From positions 3,038,001 through 3,102,000 of the forward strand of contig NZ_CP150481.1 of assembly GCF_047922965.1 (NCBI RefSeq): a stretch of DNA of 64,000 nucleotides, in the 5' to 3' direction. Position 1 is the stretch's first letter. Each line of letters starts with the position of its first letter. Made by a program: the position numbers and the translations under genes. Origin of the DNA: Neptunicella plasticusilytica. GTDB taxonomy: Bacteria; Pseudomonadota; Gammaproteobacteria; Enterobacterales; Alteromonadaceae. Shown piece after piece: positions 46,742-54,453 of the stretch. Below the pieces are notes generated by a model. That model saw only the letters and a list, made by a program, of their open reading frames with translations, had not been told where the DNA came from and searched no databases.

Positions 46742-47293
46742 ATGAAAAAGTTTTTTTTAGTTATAAGCCTGCTGGCTACCAGTACCACAGCGTTGGCTGA
46801 ATGCCCTGACGTGCTCAAGTTCGTCAAGCGTAAGCTCAATTCGCAAGAAACTGTCAACCTGTGTGAAACCTATGCCGGCAAGACGCTGCTGATCGTAAAC
46901 ACCGCCAGCTACTGCGGTTTTACTCCACAGTTTGAAGGACTTGAAGCGCTATATGCGAAATATAAAGACAAAGGCTTTAGTGTGCTGGGGTTTCCTTCCC
47001 ATGATTTTAATCAGGAAGACAAGGACGAAGGTAAAACAGCTGAATTATGTGAACTGACTTATGGCGTCAAATTTCCTATGTTTGAGCCTATTGCAGTGCG
47101 TGGCGATGATGTTGATCCTCTATACCGGATGCTAGCAGAAAAATCGGGCACCACACCCAAATGGAATTTCTATAAATATCTGATCGATGCCAACGGTGAA
47201 GTCGTCGAATCCTATGGTTCCAGAACCAAACCGCAAGATAAGGACTTTATTGCCACTTTGGAAAAGACCCTGGCGAAACAACCGCAAAGTTGA
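46742..47293 (+). CDS. Glutathione peroxidase family protein, exported
   Basis: A 183-residue protein with a signal peptide (cut near ALAE), unlike the usual cytoplasmic enzyme. The peroxidatic cysteine is C58 in VNTASYCGF and the probable resolving cysteine C103 in AELCELTYGVKFPMF; the tryptophan-asparagine of the site is in KWNFYKYLID. The usual FPCNQF segment reads FPSHDFNQED, so the glutamine contact is shifted or altered. It should reduce peroxides in the periplasm, with thioredoxin-like rather than glutathione donors in many Cys-type relatives. The stop at 47293 faces a minus-strand terminator at 47300. Confidence 0.88.
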   Translation: MKKFFLVISLLATSTTALAECPDVLKFVKRKLNSQETVNLCETYAGKTLLIVNTASYCGFTPQFEGLEALYAKYKDKGFSVLGFPSHDFNQEDKDEGKTAELCELTYGVKFPMFEPIAVRGDDVDPLYRMLAEKSGTTPKWNFYKYLIDANGEVVESYGSRTKPQDKDFIATLEKTLAKQPQS

Positions 47294-47299
47294 TCCCAT

Positions 47300-47323
47300 A
47301 AAAAAGCGCCGGCTAACGGCGCT
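47300..47323 (-). terminator. Intrinsic terminator of the small minus-strand unit
   Basis: Stem AGCGCCG / CGGCGCT with a 5-base loop followed, on the minus strand only, by TTTTTT. It ends the transcript that starts near 47540; the plus-strand peroxidase gene gains no T-run from it. Confidence 0.8.
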
Positions 47324-47412
47324 CAATATTGCTGCAGTTTATTATGTTCAATTTATACTGCTGCTCAAGTTGTATAAATTATATTTTCCTTGCCGAATTC
47401 CGTTGTTGGATG

Positions 47413-47484
47413 TCAGAGATAAACTGACAACGAACAGATGGCAACCACCATTAGATAAAACCCTATCCTTAAAAAAGTTCTCAT
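47413..47484 (-). CDS. 23-residue hydrophobic peptide in its own transcription unit
   Basis: ATG at 47484, TGA at 47413-47415. The peptide begins MRTFLRIGFYLMVVAICSLS and ends VYL: two arginines, then a single hydrophobic span. The ribosome-binding site AAGGAGAAGG (47487-47496) is very strong, with six bases between AGGAG and the ATG. Upstream lie a hairpin leader and a promoter-like pair, downstream a terminator. This arrangement is like that of type I toxin or small membrane-peptide genes. It could also be a leader peptide or a small RNA with a chance frame. No homologue is known to me. Confidence 0.5.
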   Translation of the reverse strand: MRTFLRIGFYLMVVAICSLSVYL

Positions 47485-47502
47485 AACCTTCTCCTTGTTG
47501 AT

Positions 47503-47540
47503 CCTCCCGAGCCAGATTCAATTGAATTTATTTCGGGAGG
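47503..47540 (-). promoter_or_regulatory. Hairpin leader before the 23-residue peptide
   Basis: Perfect 8-bp inverted repeat CCTCCCGA / TCGGGAGG around a 22-base loop that itself contains the 12-bp palindrome ATTCAATTGAAT (47516-47527). The predicted transcription start falls at its first base, so the mRNA would begin with this hairpin, 6 bases ahead of the ribosome-binding site. Confidence 0.55.
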
Positions 47541-47546
47541 GCAAGA

Positions 47547-47575
47547 AGTCTAAGATATTTAGTGGCTTTTGTCAG
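47547..47575 (-). promoter_or_regulatory. Promoter-like pair for the small minus-strand unit
   Basis: On the minus strand: -35 CTGACA (47570-47575, 5 of 6 to consensus), 17-base spacer, -10 TAGACT (47547-47552, 4 of 6). The start would be near 47540. Confidence 0.4.
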
Positions 47576-47599
47576 GGGAAGCGTCAATAAACACTATGA

Positions 47600-47844
47600 T
47601 GGCCTACAATTTGGGTGGTTCTAAAAATTCACTTGGCTAATCAGCCACTAACGAATAACGTTTAATTTAGCAAAAACAGAAGTAAGGCATTTTTGTAAAG
47701 ATATACGGACAATTCAGGGTAAAACAGGTTGTTTTTTTGTTTAATTATTCGTCACTTCACGTCAAATCACGAATAAATTACTTAATTTACGCCTAGGCAC
47801 CGTAATTCCATATCATCAGTAAATAACCTGAGTTCAGGTGACAT
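47600..47844. other. AT-rich intergenic stretch without a gene
   Basis: No gene or RNA recognised between the small unit and the next terminator. There are short palindromes (GGCTAATCAGCC near 47634 and ACCTGAGTTCAGGT at 47826-47839), but nothing I can assign. Confidence 0.3.
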
Positions 47845-47871
47845 AAAAAAATCCCGCCGGGGAGGCGGGAT
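47845..47871 (-). terminator. Intrinsic terminator downstream of the acyltransferase
   Basis: Stem ATCCCGCC / GGCGGGAT with a 5-base loop and a T-run on the minus strand. It lies about 140 bases after the acyltransferase stop; the long 3' end could carry a small RNA. Confidence 0.8.
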
Positions 47872-48008
47872 AATATACACTCAACTTGGAACACACTTTA
47901 GCTGCAATTACTAACTGCATGAATTTAGTCCACAGGCGATTTAATTAGTTCAAAAGTTTTTCGTGTTTGCGTAAAAAAAGTGTTAAGACACTGGTTTAAA
48001 TGAATATT

Positions 48009-48605
48009 TTAACTGTTGTCCGGGTACTTCCCGGGTATTTTTGCGTAAAAATTTCTGACTTTTTGCATCTCTGCGTCAAGATCATCACTCACCGCCATAC
48101 AGGGTCCAAACCCGATTACCTTGCGGGAAAAGTCAAAATAAATCAGCAATAGAGGCACATCAGCACGATTGGCGATTTGCAAAAAACCACTTTTCCAGTA
48201 ATCAACTTTACTGCGCGTCCCCTCTGGCGCCATTGCCAACGCCATATATTCTGACTGGGCGAATCGGTCGCCCAATTGGGCGACCAGGCCGTGGGAGCGG
48301 GAACGTTCAATAGGTATCCCGCCCAATTTCTTTAGCAAACCGCCAAAAGGCCAGACAAAAATACTGTGTTTACCCAAAAACGACCACTTCAGACGCAGGG
48401 CAAACACCGCCGCCATGCCAACCACAAAATCCCAGTTTGAGGTATGCGGCGCAACGGCAGCGACGAATTTCTTGTGCTGTGGATATTCGCCCTCAAAGCT
48501 CCATCCCATCATTTGTAGTACTTTCCTTCCTATCCACTGGCTGACAGTGTTCCCCATCCGCGGTACGTCGGCTGGAATATTCAATAATTCAGGTTTGTTA
48601 GGCAT
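48009..48605 (-). CDS. 1-acylglycerol-3-phosphate acyltransferase-like protein (PlsC family)
   Basis: A 198-residue protein with the two main motifs of glycerolipid acyltransferases: HTSNWD (H54 and D59, the HX4D catalytic pair) and APEGTRSK at 126-133. It is shorter than PlsC (about 240) and belongs to the soluble-looking branch often annotated as lysophospholipid acyltransferase, which may modify phospholipids or ornithine lipids. No strong membrane span is seen besides the hydrophobic stretch around 60-92. Monocistronic. Confidence 0.85.
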   Translation of the reverse strand: MPNKPELLNIPADVPRMGNTVSQWIGRKVLQMMGWSFEGEYPQHKKFVAAVAPHTSNWDFVVGMAAVFALRLKWSFLGKHSIFVWPFGGLLKKLGGIPIERSRSHGLVAQLGDRFAQSEYMALAMAPEGTRSKVDYWKSGFLQIANRADVPLLLIYFDFSRKVIGFGPCMAVSDDLDAEMQKVRNFYAKIPGKYPDNS

Positions 48606-48691
48606 AGATTAGCTAGCTATATTTGCAGGTTTAATAAAATCAGGATGGCTGATACTGTCGTAAGCTATTGATAATGTCTAGTTGCGTTTTT

Positions 48692-49459
48692 ATGTGTATA
48701 TTATTTGTCGCTATCGACCAACATCAGGATTACCCGCTGATTATCGCCGCCAATCGGGATGAATTTCATCACCGTCCAACGGCTGCCAGTCATTTTTGGC
48801 CTAATCATCCCACAATGCTAGCCGGAAAGGATTTACAAGCCGGAGGTAGCTGGATGGCGGTAAATCAAAATGGTCGTTTTGCCGCGCTAACAAATATCCG
48901 CAACCCACTACATAACGACCCTGCACGTACCAGCCGAGGGCAGCTGGTGACTGATTATGTTGCCGGCTATCACTCCAGTGAGGTTTATCATCACCAAATC
49001 CAACGCAGTGCAGATCAATACAATGGCTACAATTTACTATTTGGCCCGTGGGATAAACTTAACCATTACAATAACCTCAATAACGAATGGCATCCGTTAA
49101 TTAAAGGCGTTTATGGATTATCCAACGCCAGCCTTAATAGTCCTTGGCCTAAATTAAACACCGGAGTCGCCGTTTTGAAGGAATATTGTCAACGCCATTC
49201 ACCGCTGGATGTCGAGGCACTTTTTACGTTACTCAAGGATCAAACTCAAGCCGATAACGTGCTATTACCGGACACCGGGGTCAGTAAAGAACTGGAAAAA
49301 CAGCTGTCGTCGATTTTTATTCAAGGCCAACAATATGGAACCCGCAGTTCCACCATTTTAACCGTGAATAGCAAGCAGAATTTACGCTGGCAAGAACGGA
49401 TTTTCGATCCTCAAGCCCAGATACGCCAGGAAGTCATATTTAATTTCAAATTATGCTGA
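48692..49459 (+). CDS. NRDE/TANGO2 family protein
   Basis: A 255-residue protein. I start it at the ATG at 48692 (MCILFVAIDQHQDYPLIIAANRDEFHHRPT) because the family begins Met-Cys with the NRDE motif near residue 21; a TTG and an ATG further upstream would add residues with no family counterpart. GGSWMAVNQNGRFAALTNIRNP follows as in all members. The N-terminal cysteine recalls Ntn-type hydrolases, but the biochemical role in bacteria is unsettled; TANGO2 relatives are linked to haem or lipid handling. Confidence 0.9.
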   Translation: MCILFVAIDQHQDYPLIIAANRDEFHHRPTAASHFWPNHPTMLAGKDLQAGGSWMAVNQNGRFAALTNIRNPLHNDPARTSRGQLVTDYVAGYHSSEVYHHQIQRSADQYNGYNLLFGPWDKLNHYNNLNNEWHPLIKGVYGLSNASLNSPWPKLNTGVAVLKEYCQRHSPLDVEALFTLLKDQTQADNVLLPDTGVSKELEKQLSSIFIQGQQYGTRSSTILTVNSKQNLRWQERIFDPQAQIRQEVIFNFKLC

Positions 49460-49548
49460 AAAAGCGCTGATTTTATTATTATAATGCCGCTGCATTGTTG
49501 AGCATTGCATTGACACTTTTATTGCTAATTTTACTGACTGAGGCGACC

Positions 49549-50739
49549 ATGTTTGAAGTATTACCATCTCTCCCTGCTGATCCGATTTTGGGGTTATCTG
49601 CCGCTTATAAAAAAGATACCAATCCGAATAAAATCGATTTGGGTGTAGGAGTATACAAAGACGAACAAGGTCGAACACCTATTTTGCAATCGGTGCAAAA
49701 AGCCCAGCAAGTATTGTTGGCCAATGAAGATTCCAAAACCTACATTACTCAACAGGGAGTTCAGGGTTATATCGACGCTATGCTGAGTCTGATATTGGGA
49801 AATGGTCATTCGGCTTTGTTGGAAGACAGAGTGTCGGGTGTTCAGGCTCCTGGTGGCTGCGGTTCTCTGCGGATATTGGCAGAGTTGCTGACCCGTTGTG
49901 ACAAAGATTTAACCGTTTGGGTCAGTGACCCAACTTGGGCCAACCATATTCCGTTAATCGGCAATGCCGGTTTAACAATTAAAACCTATCCCTATTTCGA
50001 CAAAGCCAATGCTTGTATCAAATTTGACGAGATGGCTGATTGCTTGTCTCAGGTGAAAAAAGGTGACGTGGTCCTGTTACACGGCTGCTGCCATAATCCG
50101 ACAGGTGCGGATCTTAACCATGAGCAATGGCAAGCCGTAGTAGAAATTGCCCAAAAAACCGGTTTTGTTCCTTTTATCGATCTTGCTTACCAGGGCTTCG
50201 GTGATGGTCTGGAAGAAGACGCCTATGGTGTGCGCTTATTGGCAGCCAATTTGCCAGAAGTGATTATTGCTGCCTCTTGCTCGAAAAACTTTGGCTTATA
50301 CCGTGAACGTGTAGGTTTGGCGGCAATAGTTAATGCCAACGCCCAAATCAAAACCGTCACCCAGTCGCAGATCCAGAATGTGGCTCGCGGAATCTACTCC
50401 ATGCCTCCTTCCTACGGCGGTGCGCTGGTGGATATTATTTTGAACGATGACCAGCTAAAACACCTTTGGATGGACGAAGTCACCGAAATGCGTGAAAGAA
50501 TGCAAAGCTTGCGTGCCATGTTGGTCTCCAAACTGGCAGAAAAAGGAGCGAGTAAAGATTTCAGCTTTGTTAACCAGCAAAAAGGCATGTTCTCATTTTT
50601 GTGTATCAGTCCTGAACAAGTCGATAAACTGGTAAACCAGCACAGTGTTTATCTGGTGGGTTCCAGCCGAGCCAATATCGCCGGTATTAACAGCCATAAT
50701 GTCGATACATTAGCTGATGCCCTGGTCGCAGTATTATAA
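49549..50739 (+). CDS. Aromatic/aspartate aminotransferase (class I)
   Basis: A 396-residue PLP enzyme. The ATG at 49549 follows GAGG and starts MFEVLPSLPADPILGLSAAYK, the standard beginning of the TyrB/AspC group; an in-frame extension upstream (hydrophobic) is unlikely. The PLP lysine is K246 in SCSKNFGLYRERVG, and HGCCHNPTGADL holds cofactor contacts. It swaps amino groups between aspartate or aromatic amino acids and 2-oxoglutarate. Lying 0.9 kb from the maiA end of the tyrosine-degradation cluster, it may supply 4-hydroxyphenylpyruvate (PhhC role); that is an inference. Confidence 0.9.
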   Translation: MFEVLPSLPADPILGLSAAYKKDTNPNKIDLGVGVYKDEQGRTPILQSVQKAQQVLLANEDSKTYITQQGVQGYIDAMLSLILGNGHSALLEDRVSGVQAPGGCGSLRILAELLTRCDKDLTVWVSDPTWANHIPLIGNAGLTIKTYPYFDKANACIKFDEMADCLSQVKKGDVVLLHGCCHNPTGADLNHEQWQAVVEIAQKTGFVPFIDLAYQGFGDGLEEDAYGVRLLAANLPEVIIAASCSKNFGLYRERVGLAAIVNANAQIKTVTQSQIQNVARGIYSMPPSYGGALVDIILNDDQLKHLWMDEVTEMRERMQSLRAMLVSKLAEKGASKDFSFVNQQKGMFSFLCISPEQVDKLVNQHSVYLVGSSRANIAGINSHNVDTLADALVAVL

Positions 50740-50760
50740 ACTTGCGCATTTTGCTGTATA

Positions 50761-50782
50761 GGCACCTTCGGGTGCCTTTTTT
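50761..50782 (+). terminator. Terminator after the aminotransferase
   Basis: GGCACC-TTCG-GGTGCC followed by TTTTTT, a classical stable tetraloop terminator, 21 bases after the stop. Confidence 0.92.
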
Positions 50783-50852
50783 GTGCTTTTGTATAAACTC
50801 GCAGGATATGCCAGAGTATTAGCATCATCGCAGTTAAAGGTCGGCTCTGTTA

Positions 50853-51356
50853 ATGAATAAGATTAATCATTATTTATCCATGTTGTGCTTTGCGCTGGGA
50901 ATTATGCTTGGCGTGCAGTTGCCAAACTGGGTCAATCAATATGTGCAACGGGTTGACGCTCATTTTCGTGAAGCAGAACTGGCCATTGCACCTTATCAGT
51001 TGTTAGCCGATCAGCTATTTGACGGCTCAATGCAAGCTTTGATCGATAAACATCTACAGAGCCTCGAGCCACTTTTCAAACGCGAAGCCGAACCCATCCG
51101 CGCCCAGTATCAACGCTGGCAGTATCTACAAAAACTTCATCAGCAACTGCAGGGCAATTTCTGGCGACAGCTGCAGCATATAGCTTTGCACGCCGATCAG
51201 GCGATCGTGAATGAAACACTGGAAAGTTATCAGGCAACCGTGCCGTTAAACCGGCTGGCAATCATTTGTGGATTACTGGGCGGTATTCTTGCCAGTATTT
51301 TATATGAGCTGGTGACCGCACTGTTGGTCAGTCCGTTTAAAACAAAAAAGGCCTGA
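50853..51356 (+). CDS. DUF2937 family protein
   Basis: A 167-residue protein with a span at each end (about 7-25 and 133-155) and a soluble helical middle of about 105 residues. The pattern GVQLPNWVNQYVQRVDAHFREAE, LIDKHLQSLEP and a late ETLESYQATVPL fits DUF2937, a family of proteobacterial inner-membrane proteins without known function. Start ATG is at 50853; the ribosome-binding site is weak. Its 3' end borders an inverted-repeat element. Confidence 0.75.
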   Translation: MNKINHYLSMLCFALGIMLGVQLPNWVNQYVQRVDAHFREAELAIAPYQLLADQLFDGSMQALIDKHLQSLEPLFKREAEPIRAQYQRWQYLQKLHQQLQGNFWRQLQHIALHADQAIVNETLESYQATVPLNRLAIICGLLGGILASILYELVTALLVSPFKTKKA

Positions 51357-51369
51357 ACAGACCTTTATT

Positions 51370-51610
51370 TACTTAACCCCAACTCGGGATAAGAAATGTC
51401 GTTTATATTTACAAAGGGTAAATAATTCAGATAGTTATATTATTCACTCAACCATTGTTGAATAAATAGTTTACTCAATGACGACATTTTTGTGCCTGGC
51501 AAGGCGGGGTTTCGTACGTCATAGCGAGCTATGACTAGAAAACCCAACGCTGCCAGGTGCAAAAAGAGCGTTATTGAGAGGCGTGGCTTATCCCGAGCTG
51601 GGGTTACTTA
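51370..51610. repeat. 241-bp inverted-repeat element (MITE-like)
   Basis: Outer arms are about 24 bp: TTAACCCCAACTCGGGATAA (from 51374) on the left and its inverted partner CTTATCCCGAGCTGGGGTTA (51587-51606) on the right; about 21 of 24 positions match. Inside are an AT-rich left part and a GC-richer cruciform core on the right. No coding capacity for a transposase. It lies between the convergent DUF2937 and maiA genes. Size, arms and position fit a non-autonomous mobile repeat; no target-site duplication was clear. Confidence 0.6.
51474..51578. repeat. Nested cruciform core of the element
   Basis: Concentric inverted pairs around 51526: CTCAATGACG / CGTTATTGAG, TTTTTGTGCCTGGCA / TGCCAGGTGCAAAAA, GGGTTT / AAACCC and the central GTCATAGC-GA-GCTATGAC (51518-51535). 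Either strand as RNA or single-stranded DNA would fold into a long hairpin. Confidence 0.7.
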
Positions 51611-51645
51611 CTCGAAATGCGCGTTTCAACCGGAATTAAAGATAA

Positions 51646-52299
51646 TTATTCAGCATCCGGTTGATTTTCCGGTATGGCCTTGGCGAATGCAGGCAAGGAG
51701 ATGCAATTCTGATAGACCCGGTCAATCACCGGAAAGGCTGACATATCCAACCCCACTCGATTGGCGTTATACACCTGGGGGATCAGACATACATCCGCCA
51801 GACTCAAATCAAAACCAAAACAGTAATCAGTGGCAGTTTTTTGCAGACGTTTTTCAATGCCCTGCATGCCTTTTTGCATCCAGTGGCGCGCCCACTCAAA
51901 CTTACCTTCCTGTTCCAGCTGATAATGTTCGCCGATATAGTTCATCACCCGAAGATTGGCCAAAGGCTGAATATCACAAGCTATATCATAAGCCAGTGTA
52001 CGCACTCTGGCCCGCTCCAGACTGTGTGGCGGTAATAGATTCGTCCCCTGTTCGTAGCGTTCATCCAGATATTCGATAATGGCCAACGACTGATTCAGAA
52101 TAATATCCTCGTCATCGTCATATAACGTGGGCACCAGTTCGGCCGGATTGAGCCCCTGATAGTTTTTGCTATGCTGCTGTCCGCCATCCTGAACCAGATG
52201 GACCGGAATAATCTCATAATCCAGTTGTTTCAGATTTAATGCGATACGCACTCGGTAGGTGGCTGACGAACGCCAGTACCCGTAAAGTTTCAACGACAT
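51646..52299 (-). CDS. maiA: Maleylacetoacetate isomerase (zeta-class GST)
   Basis: A 217-residue protein with an N-terminal thioredoxin-like domain (KLYGYWRSSATYRVRIALNLK, where SSxxxRVR binds glutathione) and a helical C-terminal domain (LADVCLIPQVYNANR). It converts maleylacetoacetate to fumarylacetoacetate in tyrosine breakdown. The usual cysteine of the SSCS motif is alanine here, which is common in bacterial members. Last gene of the hppD-hmgA-fahA-maiA transcript, 9 bases after fahA. Confidence 0.93.
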   Translation of the reverse strand: MSLKLYGYWRSSATYRVRIALNLKQLDYEIIPVHLVQDGGQQHSKNYQGLNPAELVPTLYDDDEDIILNQSLAIIEYLDERYEQGTNLLPPHSLERARVRTLAYDIACDIQPLANLRVMNYIGEHYQLEQEGKFEWARHWMQKGMQGIEKRLQKTATDYCFGFDLSLADVCLIPQVYNANRVGLDMSAFPVIDRVYQNCISLPAFAKAIPENQPDAE

Positions 52300-52308
52300 A
52301 AAGTTTAC

Positions 52309-53319
52309 CTATAACTGCTTGACGGATTGCTCAATAGTGCCAAAGATACACTGCCCTTGCAGATCCTGCATATGAATTTTTATCTTGTCGCCAAAACGCA
52401 TAAAGGGGGTAGAGGCTTGACCGTCACGAATAGTTTCTATCATCCGCACCTCGGCAATACAGGAATAACCCACTCCCCCCTCGCTGATGGCACTACCGTA
52501 CTCGGTACCCTGCTTGTTTGATACGGTGCCTGAGCCGATAATGGCGCCGGCGCCTAAATTACGACTTTTGGCCGCGTGGGCAATAAGCTGGGCAAAATCA
52601 AAGGTCATATCTTCGCCTGCCTGAGGTTTGCCAAAAGGATTTTCGTTATATTCAGATAACAAAGGTAAATGCACTTTGTTATCTTGCCAGTGGTCACTGA
52701 GTTCATCCGGTGTCACCGCCACAGGTGAAAAAGCAGACGCAGGTTTGGACTGGAAAAAGCCAAATCCTTTGGCCAGTTCACCTGGAATAAGACCTCGCAA
52801 CGAAACATCATTAACCAACATCAATAACTTGATGTGCGAACCGGCGTGTTCGGCAGAAATTCCCATTGGTACATCATCGGTGATTACTGCAACTTCCGCC
52901 TCGAAATCAATTCCCCATTCATCGCTGGGTAAAATAATATCTTCGTGCGGTCCGATAAAATCATCGGAACCGCCTTGATACATTAATGGATCGGTCCAGA
53001 AACTTTCCGGGATCTCGGCGCCACGTGCCTTGCGCACCAGCTCCACATGATTAACATAGGCACTGCCATCAGCCCACTGAAAGGCTCTTGGCAGGGGCGA
53101 TTCACACTGGCTTTGGTCAAAAGCAAAACTGTCAGTGTAGTTGCCGCGATTTAACTGGTTATAGACTTCCGTCAGTTGCGGAGCGATAACTTGCCAATTA
53201 TCCAGCGCAGTCTGCATAGTCAACGCAATATCAGGCACCGCCACAGCTTGAGTCAGCTCCCGATTGACCACGACTAGCTGACCATCTCTTGAACCATTTC
53301 TTAATGTTGCTAATTTCAT
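52309..53319 (-). CDS. fahA: Fumarylacetoacetate hydrolase family protein
   Basis: A 336-residue protein of the FAH family. The metal-binding part is visible as DFEAEVAVITDDVP with a later GSGTVSNK loop; a long N-terminal extension is as in the Shewanella/Alteromonas type. It splits fumarylacetoacetate into fumarate and acetoacetate, the last step of the pathway. It lies 3 bases after hmgA and 9 before maiA on the same strand. Confidence 0.92.
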   Translation of the reverse strand: MKLATLRNGSRDGQLVVVNRELTQAVAVPDIALTMQTALDNWQVIAPQLTEVYNQLNRGNYTDSFAFDQSQCESPLPRAFQWADGSAYVNHVELVRKARGAEIPESFWTDPLMYQGGSDDFIGPHEDIILPSDEWGIDFEAEVAVITDDVPMGISAEHAGSHIKLLMLVNDVSLRGLIPGELAKGFGFFQSKPASAFSPVAVTPDELSDHWQDNKVHLPLLSEYNENPFGKPQAGEDMTFDFAQLIAHAAKSRNLGAGAIIGSGTVSNKQGTEYGSAISEGGVGYSCIAEVRMIETIRDGQASTPFMRFGDKIKIHMQDLQGQCIFGTIEQSVKQL

Positions 53320-53322
53320 AAT

Positions 53323-54453
53323 TTATTTTGTTTTCCAACTGTTGATATATTCAGGATCTTCAACTTCGGTGGCTGCCGCACCAATTTCCAGTGCATCACG
53401 GGTATCCAGCATAACAGCCACTTCATCAGTGAAGGTCTTTTTATGTTGAAGACCAGCGGCAAAGGCTTTCGGATGAGGCCCATGAGTAAAACCGGCGGGA
53501 TGGAAACTGACCATTCCAGCATCGATATTGTCGCGGCTAAAAAAGTCCCCTGCGTGGTAAAACAACACTTCATCAAAGTCATCATTGCTGTGATAAAAAG
53601 GCACTTTAAGCGCCCCCGGATCACTTTCTATCGGACGAGGAACAAAAGTACAGATCACAAAGCGACTAGCGACAAAAGTGGTATGCGCCGAAGGAGGCAA
53701 GTGATAACGATGACTCATCAATGGCCGGATATCTCGCCAGTTTATTCGCACTACCGACAAATCACCGTGCCAGCCTATGGCATCCAGTGGATTGTAGGGA
53801 AAAGTAATAGTTGAAACCTGATTGTGTCGCTTTACTCTAACCTGCCATTGGTTTTCATCCTGCTGATCAAGAAAAGACTGGTCAATCTCCGGTGTATCCA
53901 GCATGGCGGCGTCAAACACCGCGTGAGGACCGACAATACCTTTTTCCGGTAATTGATAACTATCGTTAGTCGCTTCGATCATCAAAATGGTCATCGGCTC
54001 TGCCGGTTCCAGACGCCATAGGGTAGAACGGGGCAAAACAATATAGTCGCCATCGCGTACCGATAAATGGCCATAATCGCAATACAGTTCGCCATGACCG
54101 CGATGGATAAATAACAATTCATCACCGTCTGCATTACGCGCCAACTCCGACATATTCTCCGTGCAATGCCATAACCGGTAACGGCAATGAGCGTTATGCA
54201 ATATATCGGGGGCATCCCAAGGAGAACCCCCACTGCTGTCGTTAAGTTTATTTAGATCGAATAGTCGCGGGCGCAATGGCCCTTGCCAATCGCTCCAGCC
54301 GGTAGGTGCATGTTGATGATGAAAATGGGTTGCAGGACCAAAAAAGCCACTGCGTCCCACTTCACGCTCATAAATGCCCTGTTCGGGGAAATCGGCATGA
54401 GCCTGACGGGAAATTTTCCCTTGCTGACGGGGAAAATGGATCCATTTACGCAT
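53323..54453 (-). CDS. hmgA: Homogentisate 1,2-dioxygenase (short form)
   Basis: A 376-residue cupin-type dioxygenase. I start it at the ATG at 54453 (MRKWIHFPRQ) rather than a TTG two codons upstream. Iron ligands fit FYHSNDDFDEVLFYH and FTHGPHP near the C-terminus. It is shorter than the classical enzyme of about 430-440 residues, as in Shewanella-type homologues, so the assignment relies partly on context: it lies directly between hppD and fahA. It opens the homogentisate ring to maleylacetoacetate using oxygen. It overlaps the hppD stop by 8 bases. Confidence 0.9.
   Translation of the reverse strand: MRKWIHFPRQQGKISRQAHADFPEQGIYEREVGRSGFFGPATHFHHQHAPTGWSDWQGPLRPRLFDLNKLNDSSGGSPWDAPDILHNAHCRYRLWHCTENMSELARNADGDELLFIHRGHGELYCDYGHLSVRDGDYIVLPRSTLWRLEPAEPMTILMIEATNDSYQLPEKGIVGPHAVFDAAMLDTPEIDQSFLDQQDENQWQVRVKRHNQVSTITFPYNPLDAIGWHGDLSVVRINWRDIRPLMSHRYHLPPSAHTTFVASRFVICTFVPRPIESDPGALKVPFYHSNDDFDEVLFYHAGDFFSRDNIDAGMVSFHPAGFTHGPHPKAFAAGLQHKKTFTDEVAVMLDTRDALEIGAAATEVEDPEYINSWKTK

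Noticed and set aside
47187..47486. A 99-codon plus-strand frame overlapping the end of the peroxidase
   Set aside because: Overlaps the peroxidase by more than 100 bases in another frame, and its downstream part runs antisense through the terminator and small peptide unit.
51474..51578. An integron attC site
   Set aside because: Size and imperfect palindrome fit, but the GTTRRRY and RYYYAAC core sites are not at the right places and there is no integrase or cassette array.
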